Assembly (NCBI GenBank): GCA_029582165.1
Contig: CM055877.1
Location: forward strand, 1,599,523-1,663,522
Direction: 5' to 3'
Origin: Portulaca oleracea
Taxonomy: Eukaryota; Streptophyta; Magnoliopsida; Caryophyllales; Portulacaceae
Length of the DNA: 64,000 nt
In this document: positions 36,195 through 47,829 of the stretch, one piece after another
How the letters are laid out: every line of letters begins with the position of its first letter
Position numbering within the stretch: position 1 is the first letter of the stretch
Position numbers and translations under genes: made by a program
The notes under the pieces: model-generated
What the model saw: only the letters and a program-made list of their open reading frames with translations
Database searches by the model: none
What the model was told of the DNA's origin: nothing

Positions 36195-36420
36195 TCATTA
36201 TTATTGAAATAAATATAAAAAACACATAATATTTCTGATTTTGTTAATCGTAAATTTTTTTTTTAATTTATGTTTAGGGTTGGCGTCCGTTAAATGCATA
36301 ATTAGACGCCAAATAAATATAAAAAACACAAATTATTTCTGATTTTGTTAATCGTAATTTTTTTTTTTAATTTATTTTAAGGTTTGGCGTCCGTTAAATG
36401 CATAATCAGACGCCAAATAT
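36195..36420 (+). repeat. Two ~105-bp direct repeats near the CACTA 3' end
   Basis: Each unit runs from 'aaataaatataaaaaacaca' through 'ttctgattttgttaatcgtaa' to 'ggcgtccgttaaatgcataat' and 'agacgcc'. They extend the subterminal array. Confidence 0.85.
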
Positions 36421-36682
36421 AGCGTCCGTTTTGCCTTTAACAGACGCCAACTCTGCTGAAAAGCCGCCTCGTAGACAGCACTGTCAGGCGTCAGTCTGCT
36501 GACAGCCGACGCGAATAATGACGTCTGTTTTTAACGGACGCCAACTTCAGACGCCTTTTCAAAAAGGCGGAACAATATTTAGCGTCCGTTTATATCAGAC
36601 GCTAAAATCATTTTGGCGTCCGTTAAACCCCTTTCCAGACGCCATTTACAGACGCATTTAGGGTTAAATTCTACTAGTGATA

Positions 36683-36930
36683 TATCATCATCCATTACGA
36701 ACTTAGTTGTACTCTAAAATAAAAACAACATACTAAGGATCGGAGCAGTTGATTAAATAAAATTAATGGGTCAATCGTGAATCCATGATGGTAGATTTTG
36801 ATGGTGATCGATGACATAATTTGATCTTAAAAGAACGGCTGACCTCGTACGTGCCTACGTCTCTGGCTTGGTCATTTCCTTTCAAATTTAAGGAGCAGTT
36901 GATTAAATGAAATTTAAATAATATAGTTGC
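36683..36930 (-). repeat. Duplicated distal GLP upstream block, copy A
   Basis: 'tatatcatcatccattacgaa', 'aaagaacggctgacct', 'ggcttggtcatttcctttcaaatttaagg' recur at 41530-41735 (copy B) and, inverted, at 45770-45950 (copy D). They mark the GLP duplication unit. Confidence 0.85.
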
Positions 36931-37121
36931 AGTTTACTGCTTTTGCCCTGTTCTGCTTGAGAAATTGCACAGAATTGGAACTAAAACATTCTAAGCTATT
37001 ACATCTTGTCAATATTTAAAGTATGGGATTTGACTATTTATGGGAATCTACATAGCGTAGGAGTAGCATATGCTAAGGTATCCATTAAAGCTTAAGATAA
37101 ACTACACAATCTGAAAATTCT

Positions 37122-38979
37122 TGTTGGAATATAACAGAGCACTGTGAATATTGTCAGAATCCTTTGAGGACCTTGACAGATCAAGCACAAGGACCTCAGC
37201 AGACCCAGACTCAAGTACGCTGGTGATTGGAACGGTTTTGAATGAAAGTCAAAAGTTGAATATTATTGGTATATAATCTGGATATCTTAAAGTGATATTT
37301 TCTTGATTGTTTTGACAAATTTGTTACATTGTTCCATGATATCAAAATTAATATATAAATTCAATAATATGTTTACTAATTATTGACATATCTCTCTTGG
37401 AAGGTATCAAACCATTTAAGGAAGGCTTGGTTTTGTTGTAATTCCAGCAACTATCACGTGGCTCCTTGTTTCCAACAAGAACTCAATGAGAAATCAATTT
37501 TGTGAAGATCTCCAACGACATCTTGCCAATTCAAGGGTCCTTTCAAAGTCTTACAATGTTCAACATTCACCTCACCATTTGGGTATAAAAAAAGGATGAA
37601 GATAGAGAAGAAAAATGGGGGAAACTGTAACACCCCGGATATATAGTTAAATGTGACTTAAGAGGATTGAAATGACTACTTATATTACCAAGGTGCACCT
37701 TCTTTTATTGTAACTCATCTGATGGGAAGTCCTCAGTTAAGCATGTTTGGCTAGAGTAGTCTCAGGATGGGTGATCTCTTGAGAAGTTTTCAGACATCGT
37801 GTGAGCAAGGACGAAGTACGCTAGAAAGACTCGTGGTGATTTGTGGGGCCAATCAGCGATCTTTGAAGCAGTTATCGATAATGTTCGCGACAGAGGGAGG
37901 CGCCGGGGCTTTACAGATGGTATCACAGTAGCCGACCCGCAACCGTGGGTTGCGCCAATGGACGAGAGATCATGGGCAGTCACCTTGCGGGGCAAAGATT
38001 GTGGAGTGGATTGATGCACAATGAAGACGTTGTGCGCTTAAGTGGAGGTGATTGTAATACCCTGGATATACAATTAAGTGTGGCTTAAAGGGATTGAAAT
38101 GACTACTTATATCGATCACCAAGATACACCTTCTTTTATGGTAGCTCATCTGTTGGGAACTCCTCAGTTAAACGTGCTTGGCTTGGAGTAGTCTCAGGAT
38201 GGGTGACCACCTGAGAAGTTTTTCCAGGCAATGTGTGAGTGATGACGAAACATGTTGGAAAAACTCGTGGTGATTTGTAGAGCCAGTCAGTGATCCTTCA
38301 AGCAGTTATAGCTAGGTAATGTTCGTGGCCCAGAAGGGGCTGGGGCATTACAGAAACACTCCACTCCACAAGAGAGACGCTTTGTAATTTCACATCCTTT
38401 AGTCTCTTGTATCATGAGGTCCTACAAGAAGAAATATGACTTTTACCAACAGGGCCCGGGCTGGGGCTGGGAATTGGTTTGAAAGCATATTCTTCTAATG
38501 GGACTTGTAATTAAGTGAGTTGGGAAACTCACTTGGGTAGTTAAGTATTGTTAATGCTTAGTGAGTTGTAGATTAAGGGTGTTGCCTTAATTGAGTTGTA
38601 GATCAAGGGTGTTGCCTAGATTGGGTTGTAGATAAAAAAGGACGTGCCTTTTTTATTGAGTTTTTTGTAAGCTTGCCTTGGAAGTACTCATGGGAGCTGA
38701 GATTTAGGATCTAGTTGTTCTTCTAAAGTGAACAAGAAGTGAAGTGGTTCGGAAATCTAAGTGAAGAGAAGCTTAGATCCAGCGACGTAGCCCTATTTGA
38801 AAGGGTGAACATCAGTTAAATTCCTATGTATTATCTTCTTTTATTTTTGTCATTTGCATTTCATTTTTATACCTTATTCTTGGCTATGCCAAGGATCTTA
38901 ACTGATTTGTGTGTTAAGTTTTGTAGCCTTAACTTAATTTTAGCCAACCACCTCAATCAACTCCTTCAAGGGTTCTTTA
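37122..38979 (+). mobile_element. Solo LTR (1.1 kb) split by a Cassandra element
   Basis: Aligns with the solo LTR at 42160-43183 from TGTTGGAAT to 'aagggttcttta'. The two parts, 37122-37625 and 38353-38979, are interrupted by the element at 37626-38352. No matching 5-bp duplication could be confirmed around the outer ends. Confidence 0.75.
37626..38352 (+). mobile_element. Cassandra TRIM retrotransposon (5S-rRNA-bearing LTRs), complete
   Basis: 5' LTR 37626-37915 (TGTAACACCC...TTACA), interior 37916-38052 with the primer-binding site TGGTATCACAG at 37918, and 3' LTR 38053-38352. The 5-bp duplication GAAAC lies at 37621-37625 and 38353-38357. Each LTR contains a 5S-rRNA-like block ('cctcagttaagcatg', 'gtagtctcaggatgggtga', 'gagaagtttt') that carries the internal pol III promoter in Cassandra elements. 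Length 727 bp. The interior is non-coding, as expected. Confidence 0.95.
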
Positions 38980-39500
38980 TAATATTATTAGCTCAAAGAT
39001 TTTGGTTCTATTAAGGTTAATCTAGTAACAAATGAAATATAAATGTATTATTAAAATATCACAAATGAAACATTACAATGGTGATGAATTGATTTCTTTT
39101 CACAATTCTCAATGAACCTTTCTCTTTGGGAAAGTGTATTCCACAAACTGATTCCAACTTCCACCAAACACTCAAGTATTCAACTCAAAGTCAAGCTTAA
39201 AGAATAAAGATATATTCAAGAAACATGCAAAGTAATGAACTATTAAAAATAAAGCGAATAGAAATGAAGGAGAAAGACGGAATGAAAAATTAGAAGCTTA
39301 CACATTTAAACTAATAGAAAGACTCTACGGACATTAATTGGTATCCCATTATTTCAGTAGAGCAACAATGTCCGCATACATATGAAAGAAGATAACTTGT
39401 AACTCACGTCATACAAAGAAAATCATTATATTATTGCGCAAACACAATGACAACTCTGTAAACTAAATTGGAAATGTATATGGATTCATACGTACTCTCA
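38980..39500. other. Intergenic 3' of GLP copy B
   Basis: AT-rich; no gene recognised. Confidence 0.4.
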
Positions 39501-39521
39501 TACGTTCATTATATGGTTGGA

Positions 39522-40307
39522 TTAGGAGCTGGTCCAAAAGCGAGCTTGAAGATATTTGACAATCTTTTCATCGAGCTGGAATGCCTTGGCGAGAACATCA
39601 ACAGAAATAGGCGGTTGGGCGCCAAAGACAGCGCTAGCAATAGTTGTAGTACCAGGGTTCTGACTGCTAAGTCCAGCAATAGCAACCGCGGGCTCTTTTC
39701 CAATGTTGAATTGAAAGTGGATGAGACCCTGAGGAAATACGAACACATCTCCCTTGTTAAGCACCTTGGAGAAGAACTTGTTCCCACCGGCAGCAAGGTT
39801 GGAGGTTACAAAACCGACGTATAGAGTTCCCTCGATGACAGTTAGGATCTCAGTGGCTCGAGGGTGTATGTGAGGAGGGTTTAGGCCATACGGCGCGTAG
39901 TCAATCCTAGCAAGTGATATTCCAAGTGTGTTCAACCCTCCCAACTGCAATGCACTCACTAGTGTCACATTAAACCCTAAGTTGTTGGCCTGGGTGTCCC
40001 CTGGCATATCTAAACCTTCAAAGAAGAAATCTTCAGCTTTGACTTCCATTGGGTTCTTGCAGAATAACCCATTCACAAACACTGCATGCATGCAAAATTA
40101 ACATCAACGTACATCAATCCAAATTAAATTATCCAATATTTACAATTACAGGTGAGAGAGAAAGAGAGTGTTTTTACAAGCATCGCTAGGGTTATCCACA
40201 GCAACACAGAAATCTTGGAGCTGGGTGGGATCTGTAGCGTACGCCACGTACGAACAAGCAATGGCCAAAACGCCAAACAAAGCCAGAATCATACTGCTGG
40301 AAGACAT
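39522..40307 (-). CDS. Germin-like protein (GLP copy B), 2 exons
   Basis: Exons 40307-40178 and 40081-39522 give 229 residues, one Ser longer than copy A at the start ([12 protein letters not shown]). Signal peptide, the two cysteines, box 1 (HIHPRATE) and box 2 ([10 protein letters not shown]) are intact, so a secreted Mn-cupin is expected. Exon 2 encodes almost the same 186 residues as copy A; the visible changes are T-to-E and F-to-I around the KxPAVAxAG segment. This suggests a very recent duplication or conversion. The promoter block with TATATAA at 40391-40398 is shared. Minus strand, same orientation as copies A and C. Confidence 0.93.
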
Positions 40308-41185
40308 TCTTCAGTTCTTGACAACTCAAATCTATAATTTGCTTGGAATTCCTGAAGGATTTGATGAAGAATGTCTTGGTAGTGCAGCCTTTATATAGTT
40401 GATGAAGTTGTCATGCTATTTTATACAGATGACTTGGTCATGGATTAGCTGATAACTGCTCCTGCTTTATTCAAAATGCAGTATTATATTCAGTGGTTAG
40501 GAGGATGGAGTACCAGGTCTTATCTGTTCCATTTAGTTTATATATGTGACTTACTTGCTAGGGTGGTTAATTAACAGATGGTGACTAATATCAAATTTAC
40601 ATCAAATCTATTCCCGTGTATGGACTTATAGCTAGATTTTTTGGATTTACTTCCCTTTTAATCACGCTGAACATTTCAAGGTACCTATTGTTAGTAGTCT
40701 TCATACTATCAAGGTGTCATGACATAGATTTTTGCATTTGGGTGATAATAGTGTCTCATCACTAAACAGTACTTAAGTATCTTTTCCTTCGTCAAATTAG
40801 TATTCTTATATTTTTTATACTCATTTTTTAATAGTAAATACCAATTATCAATTAGAAGAAGTTTTGGATGCATTGACTCCACCAATGAACACAAACGACA
40901 CCCTAATATAACCGAATCAACCACATTCGTTAGACATATTTTATGCATTTTTTTTAATATGAAAAATAACAGATGAAAGTATCACTTTAAACAATTTCTA
41001 TGTGATAATATAATTACAAAATTCTATAATATCATTTTGTTTCAATTTAATATATAACAATATGATTTTAATAATAGGACAAGCTAAGACACCTTAAAAA
41101 GTGTCTTACCTCAAGACTCATATCATTTTCGTTTGCATGCACCTCCTTTGTAGTTTTAGAGATTAATTTTTTTGCCCTTTATTTT
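40308..41185. other. GLP copy B upstream region
   Basis: The proximal ~300 bp match copy A's promoter; beyond that AT-rich spacer. No gene. Confidence 0.5.
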
Positions 41186-41189
41186 TCGC

Positions 41190-41405
41190 ATTAAACCACG
41201 TCAGGCTCCTATCTCAGGGGTACACTAACCCAATGACATCATTACGGATGGGGTAGAGGATGTCAACGCCCTATACAGAACTCACACCTTCCATACAACA
41301 CACTCTCGCATCCTGGTAAACAAGAATGTTTCCCCAAAAAATTGAACCCTAGAGGAAGGGGAAGGAAGGGTGGAGAGTTTACCACTAAGGCAAACCCCAA
41401 TCGGC
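41190..41405 (-). mobile_element. tRNA-derived SINE
   Basis: The minus strand reads 'ggtttgccttagtggtaaac' (A-box-like) and about 45 bp later 'ctagggttcaatttttt' (B-box-like), then a body with 'gtgtacccctgagataggagcc'. That last phrase is shared with the tandem units at 58189-58770. The boxes fit plant SINEs. Confidence 0.6.
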
Positions 41406-41477
41406 CGAGGTCTACAAGAAGATGAGTCATACCATTACCTAAAAAATGTCCTTGTATAAATCATTGTAGTTTATTAA

Positions 41478-41740
41478 TGTTAAATCGCTCATGCATGATT
41501 GTTTATTAACTTTAACATATATATCGTGCAGAGACATATATCATCACTCACTACGAAATCAATCGTACCTTAAAAAGAAACAACATATATATAGTGGGTC
41601 AATCGTGATGGTAGCTTTTGACGCTGATAAGATAACTTGGTCATAAAAGAACAGCCGACCTACGTCTTTGGCTTGGTCATTTCCTTTCAAATTTAAGGAG
41701 CAGTTGATTAAATCAAATTAAAATCATATATATTTTACTT
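41478..41740 (-). repeat. Duplicated distal GLP upstream block, copy B (unoccupied sites)
   Basis: 'ttaatgttaaatcgctcatg' at 41477 corresponds to the hAT target of copy A, and 'cgtgcagagacatatatcatcac' at 41525 to the CACTA target. Neither element is present here. Confidence 0.8.
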
Positions 41741-41759
41741 CTTTTGCGCCAAAAAAAGG

Positions 41760-42076
41760 GTTAACAAGTTCCTATATTTTGATGTACGTAATTATTTTGA
41801 GGGTCCTATATTCTGACAAATAATTGTGAGGTGACATTATCTTTGTTGTAATTATTTATTGGTGACATTTCGACCAGTTTTCTAGTACAAAAAACCCGCG
41901 AAACAATGATTTTTGCGTTTAAGGTTGTTTTAATTGAAGTCAACTATCATTTTATACCACAATGCTTAGGGTTGGTCAAAGATACATAATCCTAATATAC
42001 AATAAATACTGTAATTAATACTTTGTACGTCGGAAACTAGGTTTGGAATGTGCCCCCGAAATAATTACACCAAAGA
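41760..42076. other. Intergenic, possible short-TIR element
   Basis: 'aattattttgagggtcc' near 41799 and 'gtgcccccgaaataatta' near 42049 are roughly inverted; no duplication could be fixed. Confidence 0.3.
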
Positions 42077-43415
42077 TTATGTCTACTATGTGCTATAACT
42101 GTTTGAGATATTTAATTCTTGATCTCGTAGTGTTATACAACCGTTTGGGATACCCTTTGTGTTAGAATCCCTCGAGGACCTCAGCAAACCTAGGCTCAGG
42201 GACCTTAGCATATCCAGGCTCAAGGACTTTAGTGATTGGAACGGTTTTGAATGAAAGTCAAAATTTGAATATTATTGGCATATAATCTAGATATCTTAGA
42301 GTGGTACTTTCTTGATTATTTGGACAGATTTGTTACCTCTTTCTATAATATCAAAATCAATATCTAAATCCAATAATATGTTTACTAATTATTGGCATAT
42401 CTCTCTTGGAAGGTATCAAACCATTTAAGCAAAGATTGATTGCTGTAATTCCAGCAAGTATCACGTGACTCCTTTCTCTTCTAGCAAGAAATCAATGAGA
42501 AACTGATTTTGTGAAGATCTCCAACGATATCTTGCCAATTGAAGGCTTCTTTCAATAGCTTACAAGTTCAACATTCACCGGCCTCACCCGTAGGGTATAT
42601 ATAAATAGGACGAAGATAGAGATGAAAAGTGAGGGAAACACTCCAGTACTCCACAAGAGAGACGCATCGTAATTTCGCATCTTTTAGTCTCTTGTATTAT
42701 AAGGTCCTTGGTTTGAACATATAAATCTTGTGATGGAACATGTAATTAAGTGAGTTGAGAAACTCACTTGGGTAGCTAAGTATTGTTAATGCTTAGTGAG
42801 TTGTAGATCAAGGGTGTTGCTTTGATTGAGTTGTAGATCAAGGACATGTCTTCTTGATTGAGTTCTTTGTAAGCTTACCTTAGAGGTACTCAAGGAAGCC
42901 GAGATTGAGGACCTAGTTGTACTTCTTAAGTGAACAAGAAGTGAAGTGGTTCAAAAGCCTAAGTGAAGAGAAGCTTAGGTCCTGTGACGTAGCCCTATTT
43001 GGAAGGGTGAACATCGGCTAAATAATCGTGTATTATCTTCTTTTATTTTCGTCATTTACATTTCATTTCCATACCTAATCCTTGGTCATGCCAAGGACCT
43101 TGACTGATTTGTGTGTTAAATTTTGTAGCATTGACTTAATTTTAACCAATCATCTCAATCAACCCCCTCCAAGGGTTCTTTCACTTTGTAATCTTTCCAT
43201 TATAGTGGATTTTATCTTGCTTCAAGTGAATTTTTCCCGTTTTGGATTTTCACATAAAAATCTTGTCTTCATCACCACTACATTGATCTTGTTTCTTTTC
43301 TCCATACCCACATCCTAAATTAATTAACTTATTTGCTTCCACTACAATATTAAATTCGGTTCGATCTAGATCCTATCTCGATCAAGTGATTTCTGATTTG
43401 AACCTCGATCCTAAC
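42077..43415 (+). mobile_element. LTR of the 29434-type family, truncated and split
   Basis: 42077-42159 and 43184-43415 together match the 3' two-thirds of the solo LTR at 29434-30023 ('ctataaccgtttgagat', 'tagtggattttatcttgc', 'ttcccgttttgg'). The gap is the solo LTR 42160-43183. Confidence 0.8.
42160..43183 (+). mobile_element. Solo LTR (1,024 bp) nested in another LTR
   Basis: TGTTAGAATCC ... GGGTTCTTTCA with a perfect 5-bp duplication CTTTG (42155-42159, 43184-43188). Contains 'tataaataggacgaag' (promoter) near 42599. Same family as 37122-38979 and 11225-11500. Confidence 0.9.
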
Positions 43416-44060
43416 ATAAATGACAAGCTTAGATGCATTGATGAACGGAATAGGCAGTGGCCACAGAGGTCCACGGTGTGCCGTTGTTACGTGCTCTTGC
43501 CTTTTTTCGTCTTGAAAGTTCAATATTTAACCTAGTTTATTTGTTTAGCCACCTCTTTTATTATTTTTAGGCTACCAAGGACTCTTATCAACCCTAAACT
43601 ATTGTATTAAGCCTTGGTTATAAATAGAGCCTCACTGTATATTTTATGGTACACAATTGAATGTTTCATCTTGTACTACGTACAATTGAAACAGAAACAC
43701 ATTAACTTTATATTTGACATTAGTCCCAAACCAAATTGGGATTTTAGCCTACCATCACATTCAAAAGTTTCTAAAATGTAGAAGATTCAACAAATATGAA
43801 GAACAATGAACTATTGAAAATAAAGAGAACATAAATAAAAGAGAGAGAAAGAATGAAAGAGTAAGAAGTTTACACATCCAAAAAAATGTACTTTAAGGAC
43901 AATGATATCCATTTATTTCATCAGAGTAACAATGTAAGCATACATGTAAAATAAGATAATTTGTAACTTATGTCATACGACAAATGAAATCATTAAATTA
44001 TTGAACAAACAACGACAACCCTGTAAAGCAAATTGAAAATGTATCCGTATGGTATACTCT
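43416..44060. other. Intergenic 3' of GLP copy C
   Basis: AT-rich; nothing recognised. Confidence 0.4.
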
Positions 44061-44086
44061 CATACAATATTTGTCATATGGTTGAC

Positions 44087-44850
44087 TTAGGCGCTGGTCC
44101 AAAATCGAGATTGAAGATACTTGACGAGGTTTGCATCAAGTTGGAATGCCTTGGCTAGAACATCAACAGAGATAGGAGGTTGGGCACCAAAGACGGCGCT
44201 AGCAATAGTGGTAGTACCAGGGTTCTGACTGCTGAGTCCAGCAATAGCAACCGCTGGAACTTTTCCAATGTTGAATTGAAAGTGGATGAGACCCTGAGGG
44301 AATACAAAGACATCTTCCTTTTTAAGCACCTTGGTGAAGAACTTGTTCCCACCAGCAGCAAGGTTGGAGGTTACAAAACCGACGTGGAGAGTTCGACAGT
44401 TAGGATCTCAGTGGCACGAGGGTGTATGTGAGGAGGGTTTAGGCCGTATGGTGCGTAGTCAATCCTAGCAAGTGATATTCCAAGTGTGTTGAGCCCTCCC
44501 AACTGCAGTGCACTCACTAGTGTCACATTAAACCCTAACTTGTTGGCGTTGGTGTCCCCTGGCATGTCTAGGCCTTCATAGAAGAAATCTTCAGCTTTCA
44601 CTTCCATTGGGTTCTTGCAGAATAACCCATTCACAAACACTGCATGCATCCAAAATTAATATATATCAACATCAATCCAAATAAATTAATTAAAGGCGAG
44701 AAAGTAAGAGGATGTATTATTACAGGCTTTGTCAGGTTTATCAACGGCAACACAGAAATCTTGGAGCTGGGTCGGATCTGTAGCATACGCAACGTACGAA
44801 CAAGCAATGGCCAAAACACCAAACAAAGCCAAAATTTTACCGGACGACAT
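44087..44850 (-). pseudogene. Germin-like pseudogene (GLP copy C), 7-bp deletion
   Basis: Exon 1 44850-44724 ([20 protein letters not shown]) and exon 2 from 44639 match the other copies up to [12 protein letters not shown]. There the strand reads ACTGTC|GAACTC where the other copies have ATCGAGG between the two halves (about 44395). This 7-bp loss shifts the frame straight after cupin box 1, giving a short out-of-frame tail and stop. The rest (box 2 with [20 protein letters not shown]) continues in the original frame to 44087 and ends FWTSA. Box 2 also has Gly-to-Glu in the KGD motif. The promoter block and start codon are intact, so it may still be transcribed. Head-to-head with copy D. Confidence 0.9.
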
Positions 44851-47058
44851 TCTTTAATTTGATCAGTTGTTGACACTGTAATTAATTTGCTTAGAATTGC
44901 TGAAGGATTTGATGAACAATGTCTTGGTAATGCAGCCTTTTTATAGCTGAAGCTACGTACGTACCATGCAAACTATTCAACTCATGACTTGGTCTTGAAT
45001 TACCTGATAGTTGATACTTATGACCTCTATTCAAATTATAGTATTATTATAATCGTTAGACGTTAGTTAGGATCTAATACCTAGTCTTATCTATTCTGTT
45101 TAGTTTATGTGATACTTTGATAGATTATGTGATACGTAATTGCTAAGGTAGTTGATATTAAAGGATGGTGACTAATAAAAAATTTACATCAAATAGTTTA
45201 TTGATGTACTATAATATATAGTTTATTGATAATAGTGGTATGCTATTGCTAGATCGTTTTCAAGAACTAGTCAATGGCCATAACCTAAACTTATGACAGC
45301 AATAGTTTCAGAACAGGCCGAGAAAAGAAGGAGGACCATGATAATCATCTTGACTCAAGATGGTTCTTAATCATCTTGAGTTATTCATATTTCACATTTT
45401 TGTAAATTTTATAAATATTTTTTTTAATAATTATATATATATTTATCAATTATAATAATATAATATTTATTAGGTAGGTGAAAGAATATAATAATAGCCT
45501 AATTTTATCAATTATAGTAGAAAATCCACATTTTATACATAGTTTTATATTTATGGAATAAATATAAATAAATAATTATTTTTAAATTGTTTATAAGGTG
45601 TATTAACCCTAAAAATGATGAAACATACCTTTAGAATGATTTAAATACACTTAGATTTCACTATATTAGTGGTTTAGAAAAAATGCAAGATGATTAAGAG
45701 GCATCTTGTGTCAACATGTTTATCATTTTCGAAAAGAAGAATTTAAATCACAACAAATAAAAAAACAGTATGATTTTAATTTGATTTAATTCAACTGCTC
45801 CTTCAACTGAAAGGAGATGACCAAGCCAAGAACAAAGGTCGGCTGTTCTTTTAAGACCAGATTGTCTAGTCTAGCATCACAATTGACTTCTTTATCTGTA
45901 GTTTATTTTATCAAGTGCAACTGATTTCGTAACGAGTGATGATATATGCTTCCAGATGAGATATGTTTTATAATTTAAATCATAATTTGTTATAATTATA
46001 ATTAATTCACCTTGAGGGGTTACATGTGCTCGATTATAGATAATCAACCTTGAGCGAGCATAATTAATTCATAAATCAATATAAAAATTGGAAAAAATCA
46101 TAGTGTTGTCAACCATAATAAATGCTATAATTAAAATGAATCTCAATTGACCGTTAATTTTTTTCTATTTAATACAAAATTATAAAATGTATTTTCTTTA
46201 ACTCTAATTTTTTGGCCTCATAAACAAACAAATCTTGGAAATGATCTAGCAAGATTTACGCTTAGGCAAACTAAAATGGTTGCTAAGACGATGAATTTTT
46301 CCAATCGTTTTAAATTGATTGGAAAAAGTGATCGGTAATATACATGTCTTTAATAGTAAGCTAACAGTTAACAGCCAACAATCAATAACTGTTTGCCAAA
46401 ACAGGGTGTCAATCTTTAATTTCCGACCCTTCACCAGCCCAACTTTTTGACAACCCTTATTTTTTAGGGTCCAACCCTCTTGACCCTATGGAGCCCCGGT
46501 CCATTGCCCAACCCTAAAGGTAACCTTTAATCTCTAAGAAATTCTATCATTGACACCTGCTATTTTGAATGGCATGCAGTTTTATTCGATGTAGTACGAG
46601 ATTATGTTGATTTTTACGTTGGGACAAGATACCTAAACATATTTGACAACATATGAGTGTATTGCTTCACAAAGATAAATATATTCTAACACCTAATTTG
46701 ATAGTTTGAGTCACAATAGATACCTTTGAAATGTTCAGCATCACAAAAAGGGATCGAGAAGATATTAATGTAAATTTTATATTAGTCACTATCTATTAAT
46801 CAACCACCTTAGCAAGTAAATCAAATAAACTAAATGGAATATAGATAAGACCAGGTATTAGATCCTAACTAATGAATATAATACTATAATTTGAATGAAG
46901 TAGGAGCAGGTATCAGCTAATCCATGACTAAGTCATCTGTATAATACCATATGACAGCTTCGTTCAACTATATAAAGGCTGCACTACCAAGACATTCTTC
47001 ATCAAATCCTTCAGTAATTCTAAGCAAATTACAGATTTGATTTGTCAAAAACTGAAGG
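44851..47058. other. Shared 2.2-kb upstream region between GLP copies C and D
   Basis: Divergent promoters: the copy-C side 44880-45180 resembles copies A/B. The copy-D side has TATAAA at 46971-46976 and 'ggctgcactaccaagacattc'. The inverted distal block at 45770-45950 belongs to copy D. No gene is recognised between. Confidence 0.6.
45770..45950 (+). repeat. Duplicated distal GLP upstream block, copy D (inverted)
   Basis: Reverse complement of the blocks at 36683 and 41530 ('ggagatgaccaagccaagaac', 'ttcgtaacgagtgatgatatatgc'). It has no CACTA at the corresponding site. Confidence 0.8.
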
Positions 47059-47829
47059 ATGTCTTCCAGTAAGATTTTGGCTTTGTTTGGTGTTTTGGCC
47101 ATTGCTTGTTCGTACGTTGCGTATGCTACGGATCCCACCCAGCTCCAAGATTTCTGTGTTGCTGTGGATAAACCTGACAAAGCCTGTAATAATACATCCT
47201 CTTACTCTCTGGCCTTTAATTAATTTATTTGGATTGATGTTGATATATATTAATTTTGCATGCATGCAGTGTTTGTGAATGGGTTATTCTGCAAGAACCC
47301 AATGGAAGTCAAACCTGAAGATTTCTTCTTTGAAGGCCTGGACATTCCAGGAGACACCCATGCCAATGGTTTAGGGTTTAATGTGACACTAGTGAGTGCA
47401 TTGCAGTTGGGAGGGCTCAACACCCTTGGCATATCACTTGCTAGGATCGACTACGCCCCGTATGGCCTTAACCCTCCTCACATACACCCTCGTGCCACCG
47501 AGATCCTAACTGTCATCGAGGGAACTCTCTACGTCGGTTTTGTGACCTCCAACCTTGCTGCCGGTGGGAACAAGTTCTTCTCCAAGGTGCTTAACAAGGG
47601 AGATGTGTTCGTATTTCCTCAGGGTCTCATCCACTTTCAATTCAACGTTGGAAAAGTTCCAGCGGTTGCTATTGCTGGACTCAGTAGCCAGAACCCTGGT
47701 ACTACAACTATTGCTAGCGCCGTCTTTGGCGCCCAACCTCCTATCTCTGTTGATGTTCTCGCCAAGGCATTCCAACTTGATGAAAAGATCGTCAAATATC
47801 TTCAAGCTCGCTTTTGGACCAGCTCCTAA
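47059..47829 (+). CDS. Germin-like protein (GLP copy D), 2 exons, opposite strand
   Basis: Exons 47059-47185 and 47270-47829 give 228 residues. Start chosen at the ATG after 'ctgaagg', identical in context to the other copies. Signal peptide, C33/C50, box 1 ([15 protein letters not shown]) and box 2 ([19 protein letters not shown]) are complete. It is a little more diverged in exon 2 ([20 protein letters not shown]). It is the only plus-strand member, so the cluster includes an inversion. TATA at 46971 is about 85 bp upstream of the ATG. Expected to be a secreted Mn-cupin; enzymatic activity is not readable. Confidence 0.93.

Larger units (their letters stand above)
32422..36679 (+). mobile_element. 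CACTA (En/Spm-type) transposon, internally deleted
   Basis: 4,258 bp with 13-bp inverted ends CACTAGTAGAATT and the 3-bp duplication ATA (32419-32421, 36680-36682). Subterminal arrays of GGCGTC(C/T)GTT and its complement fill 32455-32690 and 35440-36660, the usual transposase-binding design. The coding remnant lies at 33148-34986. Confidence 0.93.

Noticed and set aside
37700..38240. 5S rRNA genes
   Set aside because: The 5S-like blocks lie in the LTRs of a Cassandra element and are not full 120-nt genes.
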